Numbered from the stretch's first letter, positions 16,901 to 27,067 are shown. The stretch: 64,000 nucleotides of DNA from Jeotgalicoccus nanhaiensis (GCA_004570955.1 SPPL01000003.1:372001-436000), one strand, 5' to 3'. The notes: generated by a model from the sequence alone, not told the origin. Numbers and translations are program-made.

Positions 16901-18247
16901 TTGTCCGAAAATAATTGGAACTCAAAATTAGGTTTTATATTGGCGGCAGCAGGCTCTGCAATAGGTCTCGGCGCCGTCTGGCGTTTCCCTTATATGACTG
17001 CTGAACACGGTGGCGGTGCGTTTCTGTTTGTTTTCCTGCTATTTACTATACTTATTGGCCTGCCGCTCTTAATCAGTGAGTTTGTTATCGGCCGTGCCTC
17101 AGGAAGAAATCCGATTGACGGTTTCGAATACTTAAGCGGTAAAAAAAGTTTAAGAATTTTCGGCTGGATCGGACACTTTGGAACGATGCTGCTGCTCTCG
17201 TTCTACAGTGTTATCGGCGGCTGGATATTAATTTATCTGCTCATTGCTTTGATGGATTTTTTGAATTTGTATACTGTCAATGATTATACAGTGCTGCTTG
17301 GGGATGTTATTACCAATCCGGTATATGTAATTGCTGCTCAGGGTATTTTTATATTTATCACTGCGTTTGTCGTGGCCCAGGGGATACAAAAAGGACTTGA
17401 ACGCGCATCTAAAATTATGATGCCGATGCTGTTCATCTTGTTCTTGTTCATTATTATCCGTTCGCTCTCGCTGCCGAATGCATTTGAAGGAGTTAAATAC
17501 TTTCTGCTCCCGGACTTCAGTGAACTCAGTGCCAATGGAATAATGTTTGCACTCGGACAGTCGTTCTTTGCGCTCAGTGTGGGGATTACACAGATGATAA
17601 CTTATGCATCGTACTTAAAAGCTGATCAGAATCTGCCTAAGTCGGCCTCTTATATAGTACTCATGAATATCGCAGTTTCTGTAATGGTGGGACTTGCGAT
17701 TTTTCCGGCGATTGCTTCGTTCGGCATGCAGAGTATGGAAGGGCCGGGTCTGGTATTTATCGTCCTGCCTGAAATATTTAATGCGATACCGTTCGGTATT
17801 ATTTTCTATCTGATGTTCCTGTTCGCATTCTTATTTGCGACATTGACATCTTCGTTCTCTATGATTGAAATTAACGTTGCCAATACGGTTAAAGGTGATC
17901 AGTCGAAACGTAAAAAAGTAACTTACATTTACGCTGTTATCGTTTTTGCTATCGGTATTCCGTCTGCGTTGTCAGAAGGGGTGCTGAATGACGTTCAATT
18001 CTTTGCGGGAACGATATTTGACAACGTGGACTTCCTTGTATCGAATATACTCCTGCCGGCAGGAGCTTTGTTCTCATCAATTTTTATCGGTTATATTTTA
18101 GACAGAAGAGTTGCTATGGAACAGCTGAACGTTACAAAAGGGAGCAGTTCATACACTGTTTTTAAAGCCTGGATCTTCCTGCTCAGATTTATTCTTCCCG
18201 CAATAATTTTATTCGTCTTTATCATGAATATAATCAGTGTCTTTTAA
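16901..18247 (+). CDS. Sodium:neurotransmitter symporter (NSS) family transporter
   Basis: This 448-residue protein is a bacterial LeuT-type Na+-coupled amino acid transporter with about 11-12 helices. The first helix carries the unwound GSAIGLGAVWRFPYM motif that binds sodium and substrate. Translation starts at TTG 16901 with AGAGGT 7 bases upstream. The gene has its own terminator and precedes glnA. The amino acid carried cannot be predicted, but tryptophan or tyrosine is common in this group. Confidence 0.88.
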   Translation: MSENNWNSKLGFILAAAGSAIGLGAVWRFPYMTAEHGGGAFLFVFLLFTILIGLPLLISEFVIGRASGRNPIDGFEYLSGKKSLRIFGWIGHFGTMLLLSFYSVIGGWILIYLLIALMDFLNLYTVNDYTVLLGDVITNPVYVIAAQGIFIFITAFVVAQGIQKGLERASKIMMPMLFILFLFIIIRSLSLPNAFEGVKYFLLPDFSELSANGIMFALGQSFFALSVGITQMITYASYLKADQNLPKSASYIVLMNIAVSVMVGLAIFPAIASFGMQSMEGPGLVFIVLPEIFNAIPFGIIFYLMFLFAFLFATLTSSFSMIEINVANTVKGDQSKRKKVTYIYAVIVFAIGIPSALSEGVLNDVQFFAGTIFDNVDFLVSNILLPAGALFSSIFIGYILDRRVAMEQLNVTKGSSSYTVFKAWIFLLRFILPAIILFVFIMNIISVF

Positions 18248-18256
18248 AACAGAGAG

Positions 18257-18292
18257 AAGATGTAAACTCAATATCGGGTTTGCATCTTTTTT
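18257..18292 (+). terminator. Terminator of the NSS transporter gene
   Basis: An 11-bp stem (18257-18267 with 18278-18288, one G-U) is followed by a T run. Confidence 0.8.
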
Positions 18293-18393
18293 AATATAAT
18301 TAATTGCTGATTGCGCATGAAAAATAGGTATGGTAATATTTTCTCATGAGTTTTCAGCATGAATAACATCAAAATCAGATAAGGGCGTGAGGT

Positions 18394-19731
18394 ATGGAAA
18401 GTTTAACCAGAGAAAAAATTATCAGTATTGCACAAGAAGAGAATGTAAGGTTTATCCGGCTGCAGTTTTCAGATATTCTCGGAACGATTAAAAATGTGGA
18501 AGTGCCTTTCAGCCAGCTCGATAAAGCTCTTGACGGACAAATGATGTTTGACGGATCTTCAATCGAAGGGTTTACGCGCATCGAAGAATCAGATATGTAT
18601 CTGGTTCCGGATTTAAACACATGGACGGTATTTCCTTGGACAACATCGCGGGGTGACAAAGTAGCACGGCTGATATGTGACGTTTACAAAGTAGACGGGA
18701 CACCATTCGAAGGCGATCCCCGGACTAATTTAAAAACTGTTTTAAAAGAAATGGAATCGCTCGGTTATACATCATTCAATCTCGGACCTGAACCGGAGTT
18801 CTTTCTTTTTAAACTGGATGAGCAGGGCAAACCGACGACTGTCTTAAATGACCAGGGTGGCTATTTCGATTTAGCACCTACGGACTCGGGGGAGAACTGC
18901 CGCCGGGATATCGTTATTGAACTGGAGGATATGGGCTTTGATATCGAAGCGTCCCACCATGAAGTAGCTGAGGGACAGCACGAAATTGATTTTAAATATG
19001 CGGATGCTGTCACAGCATGTGATAATATACAGACATTTAAGCTCGTTGTAAAAACGGTCGCAAGAAAGCATAATCTGCATGCAACATTTATGCCGAAACC
19101 GCTGTTTGGAATTAACGGCAATGGCATGCATTTTAACGTGTCGCTTTTTAAAGGAAAAGAGAATGCATTCTTTGATGAGTCTGCAGAAGATGGCTTAAGC
19201 GAAGATATGAAATACTTTATGGCAGGTGTACTGAAGCACGTAAGAGGCTTTACTGCGGTAACGAATCCGCTTGTAAACTCTTATAAACGCCTGGTGCCGG
19301 GTTACGAGGCGCCAAGCTACATCGCATGGAGTAAAAAGAACCGCTCGCCATTGATGAGAATCCCTTCTTCACGCGGATTATCAACACGTGTGGAAGTCCG
19401 TTCTGTCGATCCATCAGCGAATCCCTATCTGGCACTCGCAGTCATTTTAAAGGCGGGACTGGATGGCATTAAAAATAAGCTGGAGCTTCAAGAATCCATA
19501 GACTTAAACCTTTATGAAATGACCAGAGAAGAACGCCTTGAAAACGGCGTAGAAGATCTGCCTTCGACGCTTTACAATGCCTTAAAAGAGCTTCGTGACA
19601 GCAAACTTGCAAAAGAAGCGCTCGGCAGTCATATTTATAAAGCATTTTACGAACACAAAATGCTCGAGTGGGAAGATTATCGTTCAGTTGTTTCGGAATG
19701 GGAACTTAAATCTTATATGGATAAATATTAA
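18394..19731 (+). CDS. glnA: Glutamine synthetase, type I
   Basis: GlnA makes glutamine from glutamate, ammonia and ATP as a dodecamer. The 445 residues fit the GSI-alpha class, which lacks the adenylylation loop and is controlled by feedback and GlnR. The motifs [36 protein letters not shown] and [13 protein letters not shown] are intact, and the feedback arginine is in [10 protein letters not shown]. In most Bacilli glnA follows glnR in one operon. Here glnR is absent and a terminator separates it from the NSS gene. I did not find a clear GlnR box in the 100 bases upstream. Confidence 0.95.
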   Translation: MESLTREKIISIAQEENVRFIRLQFSDILGTIKNVEVPFSQLDKALDGQMMFDGSSIEGFTRIEESDMYLVPDLNTWTVFPWTTSRGDKVARLICDVYKVDGTPFEGDPRTNLKTVLKEMESLGYTSFNLGPEPEFFLFKLDEQGKPTTVLNDQGGYFDLAPTDSGENCRRDIVIELEDMGFDIEASHHEVAEGQHEIDFKYADAVTACDNIQTFKLVVKTVARKHNLHATFMPKPLFGINGNGMHFNVSLFKGKENAFFDESAEDGLSEDMKYFMAGVLKHVRGFTAVTNPLVNSYKRLVPGYEAPSYIAWSKKNRSPLMRIPSSRGLSTRVEVRSVDPSANPYLALAVILKAGLDGIKNKLELQESIDLNLYEMTREERLENGVEDLPSTLYNALKELRDSKLAKEALGSHIYKAFYEHKMLEWEDYRSVVSEWELKSYMDKY

Positions 19732-19734
19732 AAT

Positions 19735-19773
19735 AAAAAAAGGAATCGGGAAATTAATCCCGGTTCCTTTTTT
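19735..19773 (+). terminator. Terminator between glnA and the Na/Pi gene
   Basis: AAGGAATCGGG pairs with CCCGGTTCCTT (one G-U), with A and T runs on the two sides. It could end both convergent genes. Confidence 0.85.
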
Positions 19774-19774
19774 A

Positions 19775-21439
19775 TCAATCGTATACAGTAAAGTCATCGT
19801 GCAGCTCTTCCGTAACGTTATTTAAGTTTGTTTCTGTAATGTTTCTTGCGTTATAGCCAATACGCTCTAAATTACTGATTAGCTCAACATAGAGGGAACC
19901 GCCATCCGTTGAACATTCACCTCTCGAAAGACGTTTGATATGTTCTTTACGAAGTTTGTTTTCGATTCTGTGAGATTTCTGGCTCAATCTGATAACTTGC
20001 TCCAGTGCTTGAGGATTGTAAACATCAAGCGTCTCAAGAGCCATTGTGAATGATTCGTAAACATGTCTGTATAGGTCTTCCAGACCTTCTTTTGCATCAT
20101 CTGACAGTTCGATATTATTTTCATACTTAGTATGATACTGATCCGCCAGGTTTTTAGCTTGTGAACTTACTTTAAGCAGTATACGAGATACTTCCAGCAA
20201 GGTGCTGACACGTTCAGTATCTTCCTGTGAAACTTCGTATTTCGATGCATCGAGCAGGTAGCTGCGTGTTGCATCCTGCAGTGTTGCTGCAACGTTAACT
20301 TTATCTTCAATCTGTTTGAAGAGCTTATCATCCTGTTTGTCACTGTACTGGCGTGCATCCTGCAAAGTGCTGAGGACCAGCTGTCCAAGATTCTTAACCT
20401 CGCTTTGTGCTCCCTGTATAGCAATGCTCGGGGACTGTTTTAATAACAGCGGATCTAAATGCTGAGGTGTGAAGTCTTCAGAAAAATCACGTCCCGGAAT
20501 TATTTTAACAACCAGCCAGGCGAGAGCACCGACAAACGGCAGATGAATTAATGTATTAATTATATTGTATGAGCCATGTGCGAAAGCGATAGTCATCGGT
20601 TTGTTCAGGCTCAGGAAGTCTTCGAGATATCCAACATATATTATGAACAGCGGCATCAGTATCATAAAGATTACTGCACCGATGATGTTAAATGTAACGT
20701 GGACCAGAGCAGCACGTTTAGCGGCAATTGAGCCGGCGAGAGCTGCTAATACAGCAGTGATTGTCGTACCGATGTTGTCTCCGAGCAGGATTGGCAAAGC
20801 AGCCTGCAAATCAACCATATCATTAGCATAGAAATTCTGAAGTATGGCAATTGTGGCACTCGAACTTTGGACAATGACAGTCAAGATAATACCTACAGCG
20901 AGACCGAGAAGTGAATTATCACTCATGGTCAGCATCAGATCCTGGAAATATGCGAGATCAGCAAGCGGTCCAACGCCGTCGCCCATTAACTCAAGACCGT
21001 AAAAAAGGGCCCCGAATCCGAAGAGGATTCTCCCTATGTTAATAATCTGATTGCCTTTAAAGAAAAACAGCATAAATGAACCCACAGCGAGAATCGGCAG
21101 AGAATATGCACCAATATCGAGTCCGATAATAAATGCCGTAACTGTCGTACCGATATTGGCACCTAAAATAACGCCGATGGCTTGTCTGAGCGTCAGGAAC
21201 CCTGCACTCACTAAACCGATAGTAATGGCAGTAGCGCCAGAGCTGCTTTGAATTAAGACGGTAACAATGATACCTGCAAGCACTCCTCTGACAGGGTTCG
21301 ATGTCATACGGTTTAAAATATCCCGCAAACGATCGCCGGCAGCTGCCTGCAGGCCGTCGCCCATCTGTTTGATACCGTACAAGAAGATACCGAGTCCACC
21401 GAGGAACATGAAGATAACTTCCATTGGACTAAGAGACAT
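19775..21439 (-). CDS. Na/Pi cotransporter with PhoU-like domain
   Basis: This 554-residue protein has two inverted Na/Pi-cotransporter repeats, each with the QSSSGATAI / QSSSATIAI signature (about residues 66 and 194). A C-terminal helical PhoU-like cytoplasmic region follows from about 340 to the end. Proteins of this NptA-like group import phosphate with sodium, and some may export it. The ATG at 21439 has GGAGGA upstream. It is a single-gene unit. Confidence 0.9.
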   Translation of the reverse strand: MSLSPMEVIFMFLGGLGIFLYGIKQMGDGLQAAAGDRLRDILNRMTSNPVRGVLAGIIVTVLIQSSSGATAITIGLVSAGFLTLRQAIGVILGANIGTTVTAFIIGLDIGAYSLPILAVGSFMLFFFKGNQIINIGRILFGFGALFYGLELMGDGVGPLADLAYFQDLMLTMSDNSLLGLAVGIILTVIVQSSSATIAILQNFYANDMVDLQAALPILLGDNIGTTITAVLAALAGSIAAKRAALVHVTFNIIGAVIFMILMPLFIIYVGYLEDFLSLNKPMTIAFAHGSYNIINTLIHLPFVGALAWLVVKIIPGRDFSEDFTPQHLDPLLLKQSPSIAIQGAQSEVKNLGQLVLSTLQDARQYSDKQDDKLFKQIEDKVNVAATLQDATRSYLLDASKYEVSQEDTERVSTLLEVSRILLKVSSQAKNLADQYHTKYENNIELSDDAKEGLEDLYRHVYESFTMALETLDVYNPQALEQVIRLSQKSHRIENKLRKEHIKRLSRGECSTDGGSLYVELISNLERIGYNARNITETNLNNVTEELHDDFTVYD

Positions 21440-21667
21440 AAAGAGTCCTCCATATAATATTTAATTTACAAACTTTACTTTTCCTTATTGAACTATGCGA
21501 TAAATTTACAATCTACTGTTTATCATATTACAAAAAGGTGAAATTTAAAACATAAAAATCATTTATGACTTAAAAGTTCAAGTTGCCAGAAAATTTGTAT
21601 AAATAGTCGACAATAGTAAGGCGGTGTGAGAAACTGAAAATACATAAAAAATTACTGGAGTGTTATT

Positions 21668-22780
21668 ATGACAACGATTCTGTTTGATGTTGACGGTGTA
21701 TTTTTAAGTGAAGAAAGATGTTTTGATGTTTCTGCACTGACAGTTGAGGAATTGCTGTACAGTCCGCGTTATTTAAATTTAGATGGCCGAAAATTCGTAA
21801 CGGATTATACAGAGGGCGAAATTAAAGATATCCGGAGAACGATTTTTGCTGATGATCAGGTGCTGAAACGCTTTAAGGAAGCAGGACTGAATTCAAACTG
21901 GGATATGCTGTTTATTACCTTTGCAATTATGTACATAGATATATTGAAACAGGAAAACTTAAATCTGGCTGATGTCGACGTGACGAATTTAAATGAAGTC
22001 GGAGATATGCTCGGAGAAGTATCTGTAAATCCGGAAGCAGTGCTTGAATTTATTTCCCGGGAAAATTTCACTAAAGATGAAATTTACAGTGCTTTAATGA
22101 ACTATGCCGGAACACTTCAGAATTTGAAAGATCCGAAAGACTTCAGTATGTACGGTCCGATATGGGAGCAGGGACACTTTAAATATCAGGAATGGTATTT
22201 AGGCAGTGAGCTTGTTGAAGCGGACACCGGCAAACCTGCTGAAGAACTGCAGAAACCGGGATTTATTTACGATGAAGAGTGGATTGTTGAACCGTCCTTG
22301 ATTAAAGAAATGCTCGATGGACTGAAAGTAAAAGGCTACACAGTGGGTGTTGCCACAGGAAGGCCAAGACAGGAAACGCTTCTGCCGTTTGAAGAAGGCG
22401 GCCTGCTGGAAGTATTCGATGAACGCCGTATTTCAACTGCAAGTGAAGTGATGGAAGCGGAAGATAGAAATACTGCCGGTCATGCGCTGACAAAGCCGCA
22501 CCCTTTCAGCTACTTATGGAGTCTGTATGTGCAGAACGATGCACTGTTTGAAGCAGCTGTTGACGGAAAAAACAAGAGCGATGAACAAATTTTTATCGTG
22601 GGTGACTCCGTAGCAGATTTTTACTGCGCCGATAAGATTGGGGCAGTATTTATTGCAACGCTGACAGGACTTACAGGACGTGAAATTATTGGTACATTTG
22701 AAGAGCTGAATGTACCGGAACAGCAGATGCTGAAAGATGTACTGGATGTTCCCGATGCTGTGGAACGCTTAATTAAATAA
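21668..22780 (+). CDS. HAD-superfamily hydrolase, 370 aa
   Basis: Motif I is the N-terminal ILFDVDGVF, and the late acidic motif is VGDSVADFYCADKIGA (about 320-335). Between them lies a very large helical cap (about 20-215), longer than in ordinary phosphatases. A GVATGRPRQETLLPFE stretch (motif II region) starts near residue 224. Homologues of this size occur in staphylococci without an assigned substrate. It has a TTACTGGAG site before the ATG and is followed by a 41-bp repeat array rather than an obvious terminator. Confidence 0.8.
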   Translation: MTTILFDVDGVFLSEERCFDVSALTVEELLYSPRYLNLDGRKFVTDYTEGEIKDIRRTIFADDQVLKRFKEAGLNSNWDMLFITFAIMYIDILKQENLNLADVDVTNLNEVGDMLGEVSVNPEAVLEFISRENFTKDEIYSALMNYAGTLQNLKDPKDFSMYGPIWEQGHFKYQEWYLGSELVEADTGKPAEELQKPGFIYDEEWIVEPSLIKEMLDGLKVKGYTVGVATGRPRQETLLPFEEGGLLEVFDERRISTASEVMEAEDRNTAGHALTKPHPFSYLWSLYVQNDALFEAAVDGKNKSDEQIFIVGDSVADFYCADKIGAVFIATLTGLTGREIIGTFEELNVPEQQMLKDVLDVPDAVERLIK

Positions 22781-22784
22781 AAAG

Positions 22785-23079
22785 AAGCTGGGCTGGGGTA
22801 CACATGAGATTCATTCATGCCAACCCTGGAGAGCTGGGGTACACATGAGCTTCCTTCATGCCAACCCTGGAGAGCTGGGGTACACATGAGCTTCCTTCAT
22901 GCCAACCCTGGAGAGCTGGGATACATATGAGCTTCTGTCATGCCAACCCTGGAGAGCTGGGATACATATGAGCTTCTGTCATGCCAACCCCAAGGAGCTG
23001 GGATACACATGAAACCCCGTCATGCCACCCCCAAGAAGCTCGGATACACATGAAACCCTGTCACGCAAACCTAAGGACC
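22785..23079 (-). repeat. 41-bp tandem stem-loop repeat array, locus 2 (7 units)
   Basis: Seven units have the GCTGGG(G/A)TACA landmark at 22792, 22833, 22874, 22915, 22956, 22997 and 23038, each exactly 41 bp apart. Read on the minus strand, this is the same unit as at 5433-5818: CCC-N9-GGG and ATGA-N7-TCAT dyads with a locus-specific 7-base spacer. The last units have drifted, and an eighth has decayed near 23079. The array sits between the convergent HAD gene and serA, a gap of 444 bases that holds nothing else except the serA terminator. Confidence 0.95.
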
Positions 23080-23142
23080 GGGCATTTACTCTCATGATAG
23101 TAGACTTGTCCGGCGATCGGTTTTTAATATATTTTATTCTAT

Positions 23143-23183
23143 AAAAATAGGCTTGGAAATCTTAAACTTAAGATTTCCAAGCC
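23143..23183 (-). terminator. Terminator of serA
   Basis: A long perfect stem, GGCTTGGAAATCTTAA with its complement (23150-23165 with 23168-23183), leads on the minus strand into CTATTTTTATAG. It lies about 40 bases after the serA stop. Confidence 0.8.
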
Positions 23184-23224
23184 ATTTCTCTTATTGTTTC
23201 AAAACTTTTATTCCAGTCTCTTTT

Positions 23225-24820
23225 TTATCCGAGCTTAATCGTGTGGACTTTATGGATGTTTGGTATTTCTTTTATTTTTTCATAAGTTGCTTCCAGGACC
23301 TGGTTATCCAATATAAACAGAACCATGGCGTCGCCTTCCTTAGACAGCCGGGCCAGCTGCATAGAAGCGATATTCACTGAATCTTCGCCAAGTAGTGCCC
23401 CAAGTTCTCCGATAATACCGGGGCGGTCCGTGTGCTCTATAATGAGTATATTTTCTTCCGGTTTAAAGTCGATAGGATATTCGTTAATTTTTACGAGACG
23501 TTCTCCGTAGCCTGGGATAGTCGAGGCGCCGAGAGTAACGTGTTCGTTATCGTTGATAAGTTCAACTTCCAGATAGTTTGTGTAGCCGTCCGCTTTTGCT
23601 TTCTTCTCAACCTTGTAAGTTACATCCCGCTCATTTAAGTAGTACAGAGCGTTAATAATATTCACTTCGTCGCCGAAATGGGGTTTTAGCATGTTAGTCA
23701 CGAAAGTACGTGTCAGAATACTCGTATCATCTACCGCGATATCTCCATGATATTTGATTTTAATCTCCTGCGGCGGATTGTCGAGGAGCTGAATGCCGAA
23801 CTGTCCCAAATGTTTCACGATAGACATATAAGGTTTCAATTCTTCTGTGACAGAACTGCTGACTCGCGGTGCATTGACAGCATGAGTAATCTTATCGTCT
23901 TCAAAGTACTCGATAATTTCCTTCGATACACTGACGGCAACTTTTTCCTGAGCTTCAGCTGTAGAAGCTCCGAGATGCGGTGTTACCACAGTGCGGCGAT
24001 GTGTCAGGAGTGCAGTGTTTTCCGGCGGCTCGGTAACAAATACATCGAGTGCGGCACCTTTTACAATGCCTGCATCAAGTGCTTCAAGTAAATCATCCTC
24101 ATCGATAATCCCTCCGCGTGCCACATTAATAAGGTAGACACCACTCTTCTTACATTTGCTGAAGAAGTCTGCACCGACAATACCTTTGGTCTGAGGTGTC
24201 AGCGGTGTATGTACAGTGATAAAATCTGCTGCAGCTGCCAGTTCATCAACTTCCATTTTAAGGATTTCGTTGTCACGGGCTTTTTCATCAGATAGGTACG
24301 GATCAAATGCTGCAATTTTCATACCGAAACTTTTGGCACGTCTCGCAACGCCGAAGCCGATTTTTCCTGCGCCGATAATACCGAGAGTTTTGCCGTAAAG
24401 CTCCACTCCTTTATGAGCGCCACGGTTCCATGTACCATCTGTCAGCTCTTTATATGCTTCAGGAATATCGCGTGCCATCGACAGCATCATAGCGAGCGTA
24501 TGTTCAGTGGCTGAAATAGTATTGCCTTCAGGAGCGTTGACGACAATTACACCATGTTTGGTGGCTGCATCAATATCGATGTTATCAACGCCTACGCCTG
24601 CACGTGCAATCATCTTAAGTTTCTTCGCATGCTGGATAATACGTTCTGTAATTTTAGTCTGGCTTCGGACTATTGCTGCATCAAAATCATGGATTATATC
24701 GATAATCTGCGCTTCCGATAAGCCTTCCTGACGTGTAACTCTGAAGTTATCATTATCAATAAGTGCCTGTATCCCATCCTGGCTGACAGGGTCCAGTACG
24801 ATTACGTTATGCTTGGTCAT
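23225..24820 (-). CDS. serA: D-3-phosphoglycerate dehydrogenase
   Basis: SerA oxidises 3-phosphoglycerate to 3-phosphohydroxypyruvate, the first step of serine synthesis. The 531 residues give the long form: a catalytic domain, a nucleotide-binding domain with GIIGAGKIGFGVA (about 148-160) and the catalytic HLGAST region, an ASB-type intervening domain, and a C-terminal ACT domain (IIEHTDRPGIIGELGALLG). Its start overlaps the upstream aminotransferase by 14 bases, so the two are translationally linked. Serine inhibition through the ACT domain is the family norm. Confidence 0.95.
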   Translation of the reverse strand: MTKHNVIVLDPVSQDGIQALIDNDNFRVTRQEGLSEAQIIDIIHDFDAAIVRSQTKITERIIQHAKKLKMIARAGVGVDNIDIDAATKHGVIVVNAPEGNTISATEHTLAMMLSMARDIPEAYKELTDGTWNRGAHKGVELYGKTLGIIGAGKIGFGVARRAKSFGMKIAAFDPYLSDEKARDNEILKMEVDELAAAADFITVHTPLTPQTKGIVGADFFSKCKKSGVYLINVARGGIIDEDDLLEALDAGIVKGAALDVFVTEPPENTALLTHRRTVVTPHLGASTAEAQEKVAVSVSKEIIEYFEDDKITHAVNAPRVSSSVTEELKPYMSIVKHLGQFGIQLLDNPPQEIKIKYHGDIAVDDTSILTRTFVTNMLKPHFGDEVNIINALYYLNERDVTYKVEKKAKADGYTNYLEVELINDNEHVTLGASTIPGYGERLVKINEYPIDFKPEENILIIEHTDRPGIIGELGALLGEDSVNIASMQLARLSKEGDAMVLFILDNQVLEATYEKIKEIPNIHKVHTIKLG

Positions 24821-25955
24821 ATAAACTCTCCTGGGCGGCAGTTAATGCTTTGCCGTAGTAGTTTTTGCTGCGCAGTCTGCTTAGAATATCTTCAAGGGCA
24901 CTTAATATAGCGAGCATATCTTTCGGGAACATAAAGCCCATGTGGCCGATACGGATAATTTTTCCGGCGAGGTCTTTCTGACCGCCTGCTACCGAAATAT
25001 GATAATCCTTTTCAAGCGTGTCTTTAATATGCGAAATCTCTTCAGGTGTCGAGGTGACGGCTGTTACTGTCGGCGAAGCCGCTGCTTCTTTGACGAAAAG
25101 TTCCAGCTCCAGCGCTTCAATGCCGCGGCGGAGCATTTTCTGCATTTTTTTATGGCGTACAAATACTTCTTCAATTGTTTCTTCGTGTATCATATCGAGA
25201 ACATCCTCGAGCCCCTGGTACAGAGTGACTGCAGGTGTCTGCGGTGTGTAATCAACTTCGAGAGACTTAAAATACATTTTTAAATCCAGATAGTAGCGGC
25301 CATGACGAGAGTTATTTACTTTTTTTACAGCTCTGTCGTTCAGCGCAACAAATGCAAGTCCCGGAGGAAGCATCAGCGCTTTTTGGCTGCCCGACACGAT
25401 GCAGTCGATTTTATCTCGCTGCATATTCATATCTGCGCCGCCGAGGGCACTGACCGCATCTACGATAAACAGCGTTTCTTCATTATAATTGTGAACGACA
25501 TCAGCCAGTTCAGACAGCGGATGCAGAACCGAGGTGGAAGTCTCGCATGCCTGAGTAAATACTGCAGTAACATTATCGAGTCCGTTAAGATATTCTTTAA
25601 AAGCTTTTGGATCAGCCGCTTCTCCCCATTTCACATCATAGATATGAACATTAAAGTTATAGCGTCCGGCAATATCGGCAAACTTGCCGCCGAATACGCC
25701 GCTGACAATTAAAACAACTGTATCGCCGTCATCAACAAGGTTAACCATAGCAGCTTCAAGTGCGCTGGTGCCTGATGAAGTCAATATAGCAACGGGATTA
25801 TCTGTACCAAATAAAGGTTTCAGTTTTTCCTGAATGCCGGCTGACATTTCTTTGAAGCGGCTTGTTCTGTGACCGAAAATACCCTGGGACATTGCTTGAT
25901 ACGTGCGTCGGGCCACCGGAGTTGGTCCCGGTGTTAGCAGCAGTTCTTCTTGCAT
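24807..25955 (-). CDS. Class V aminotransferase (serine pathway)
   Basis: This 382-residue PLP enzyme is of the serine-pyruvate / alanine-glyoxylate aminotransferase type. The N-terminal LLTPGPTPV and the PLP lysine in IVSGSQKALMLPPG (about 193) are typical. No serC is seen in the window, and the overlap with serA suggests it supplies the phosphohydroxypyruvate transamination step. That assignment is inference from context; glyoxylate or pyruvate transamination is the alternative. A GGAGG precedes the ATG, and the 59-base gap to the upstream gene contains TATAAT. Confidence 0.85.
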   Translation of the reverse strand: MQEELLLTPGPTPVARRTYQAMSQGIFGHRTSRFKEMSAGIQEKLKPLFGTDNPVAILTSSGTSALEAAMVNLVDDGDTVVLIVSGVFGGKFADIAGRYNFNVHIYDVKWGEAADPKAFKEYLNGLDNVTAVFTQACETSTSVLHPLSELADVVHNYNEETLFIVDAVSALGGADMNMQRDKIDCIVSGSQKALMLPPGLAFVALNDRAVKKVNNSRHGRYYLDLKMYFKSLEVDYTPQTPAVTLYQGLEDVLDMIHEETIEEVFVRHKKMQKMLRRGIEALELELFVKEAAASPTVTAVTSTPEEISHIKDTLEKDYHISVAGGQKDLAGKIIRIGHMGFMFPKDMLAILSALEDILSRLRSKNYYGKALTAAQESLYDQA

Positions 25956-26014
25956 AGCGATTCCTCCTGTATAAACGAATAGTAAATTACATTATAACAG
26001 AAAAATCATTAAAT

Positions 26015-27067
26015 TCAGTTACCTTTTCCTTTTTCTAAAATTTCATCGATCAGCGCATGAGCACGGTTGTAATTCTCAAGATATGTATCATTTAAAATGA
26101 CCGCATGGTTCATTAAATTATAATGTTCCAGCTGTTCGAGAAGCAGACTGTAAAATTTACGGTCGTAATCTGATGAGTCTTCTGGCGGCGGCATAATCAG
26201 AATCAGACTCCATGTCTGCAGATGAATATAATGTTCAAAAATCTGATTGACGTAATCCTGCTCGTCGTGAGCAGCGAGCATATTATGTACTTTTGAGTAC
26301 AGGACATCGGTATCGGCGAAAAATATTTTGCGTGTTGCATTGGAATGGATATGGCGGCGGTTCAGTTCGAACTGACCGATGCCGATGGCATGAAAATCTT
26401 TAGCATCAAGATCGGGTGATTTCAGCTGATGGTCTTCAAAATATTCTTCAGCATATTCGATGGAACAGCTCGTAGAATATCTCCGGGCCAAATCTTCAAT
26501 GAGCATTGATTTACCGCTGTTTGGAGCGCCGGTAACAAGGACGTTCTGTACAAAGAAGCGGCGGAAAGGACGGGTAACGTAGTCCCAGTTTAATATAGGT
26601 GTTTCCCTAATTTCAGTCCCGCTGATACCAAGAATTTTTCTGTCCACCATAGTCATATGAATATCAATCTCCGGCCACTTATCATTGAAGTAACTTTCAA
26701 GCGGTTCTATATATTCCCTCTCGCCCATATAAAATGTGGCACTTTCAACATCAAAATCGAGGGCATCTTTAGTTTGACGAATAAGACTTTCGAGCATTTC
26801 AAGCCACGGCTGCCAGCCGGCAGGATAACGCGGAATATCTGTTTCGTTGAGTTCAAGGATCGAGACATTGTTGTCGTGCCGGAGCAGCTGGCGCATCGAC
26901 CGGGTACGGTGTGCCAGATTCATGCCGATCCGGTCGCCCCGATCACCTTCGTAACCGCTAATAATTACAGCGGCATGCTTATTTTCTCTTTTTGCTCTGA
27001 CAATTTGTTCGAAGTGACCGACGTGACAAGGTGCAAATGTACCAAAATATATACCGAGGTCTCTCAT
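26015..27067 (-). CDS. NadR-type NMN adenylyltransferase / ribosylnicotinamide kinase
   Basis: The 350-residue protein joins two NAD salvage activities. Residues 1 to about 165 form a nucleotidyltransferase with GTFAPCHVGH (9-18) and ISGTEIR. The rest is a P-loop kinase with GAPNSGKS (about 179). Unlike enterobacterial NadR, it has no N-terminal DNA-binding domain, so it should be an enzyme only. It is probably co-directional with the small membrane gene upstream and the aminotransferase-serA pair downstream. A 14-bp palindrome lies before it at 27122-27135. Confidence 0.87.
   Translation of the reverse strand: MRDLGIYFGTFAPCHVGHFEQIVRAKRENKHAAVIISGYEGDRGDRIGMNLAHRTRSMRQLLRHDNNVSILELNETDIPRYPAGWQPWLEMLESLIRQTKDALDFDVESATFYMGEREYIEPLESYFNDKWPEIDIHMTMVDRKILGISGTEIRETPILNWDYVTRPFRRFFVQNVLVTGAPNSGKSMLIEDLARRYSTSCSIEYAEEYFEDHQLKSPDLDAKDFHAIGIGQFELNRRHIHSNATRKIFFADTDVLYSKVHNMLAAHDEQDYVNQIFEHYIHLQTWSLILIMPPPEDSSDYDRKFYSLLLEQLEHYNLMNHAVILNDTYLENYNRAHALIDEILEKGKGN

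Noticed and set aside
19595-19825. A 76-residue frame running from the end of glnA into the next gene
   Set aside because: It overlaps glnA in another frame and crosses the terminator, with no ribosome site.
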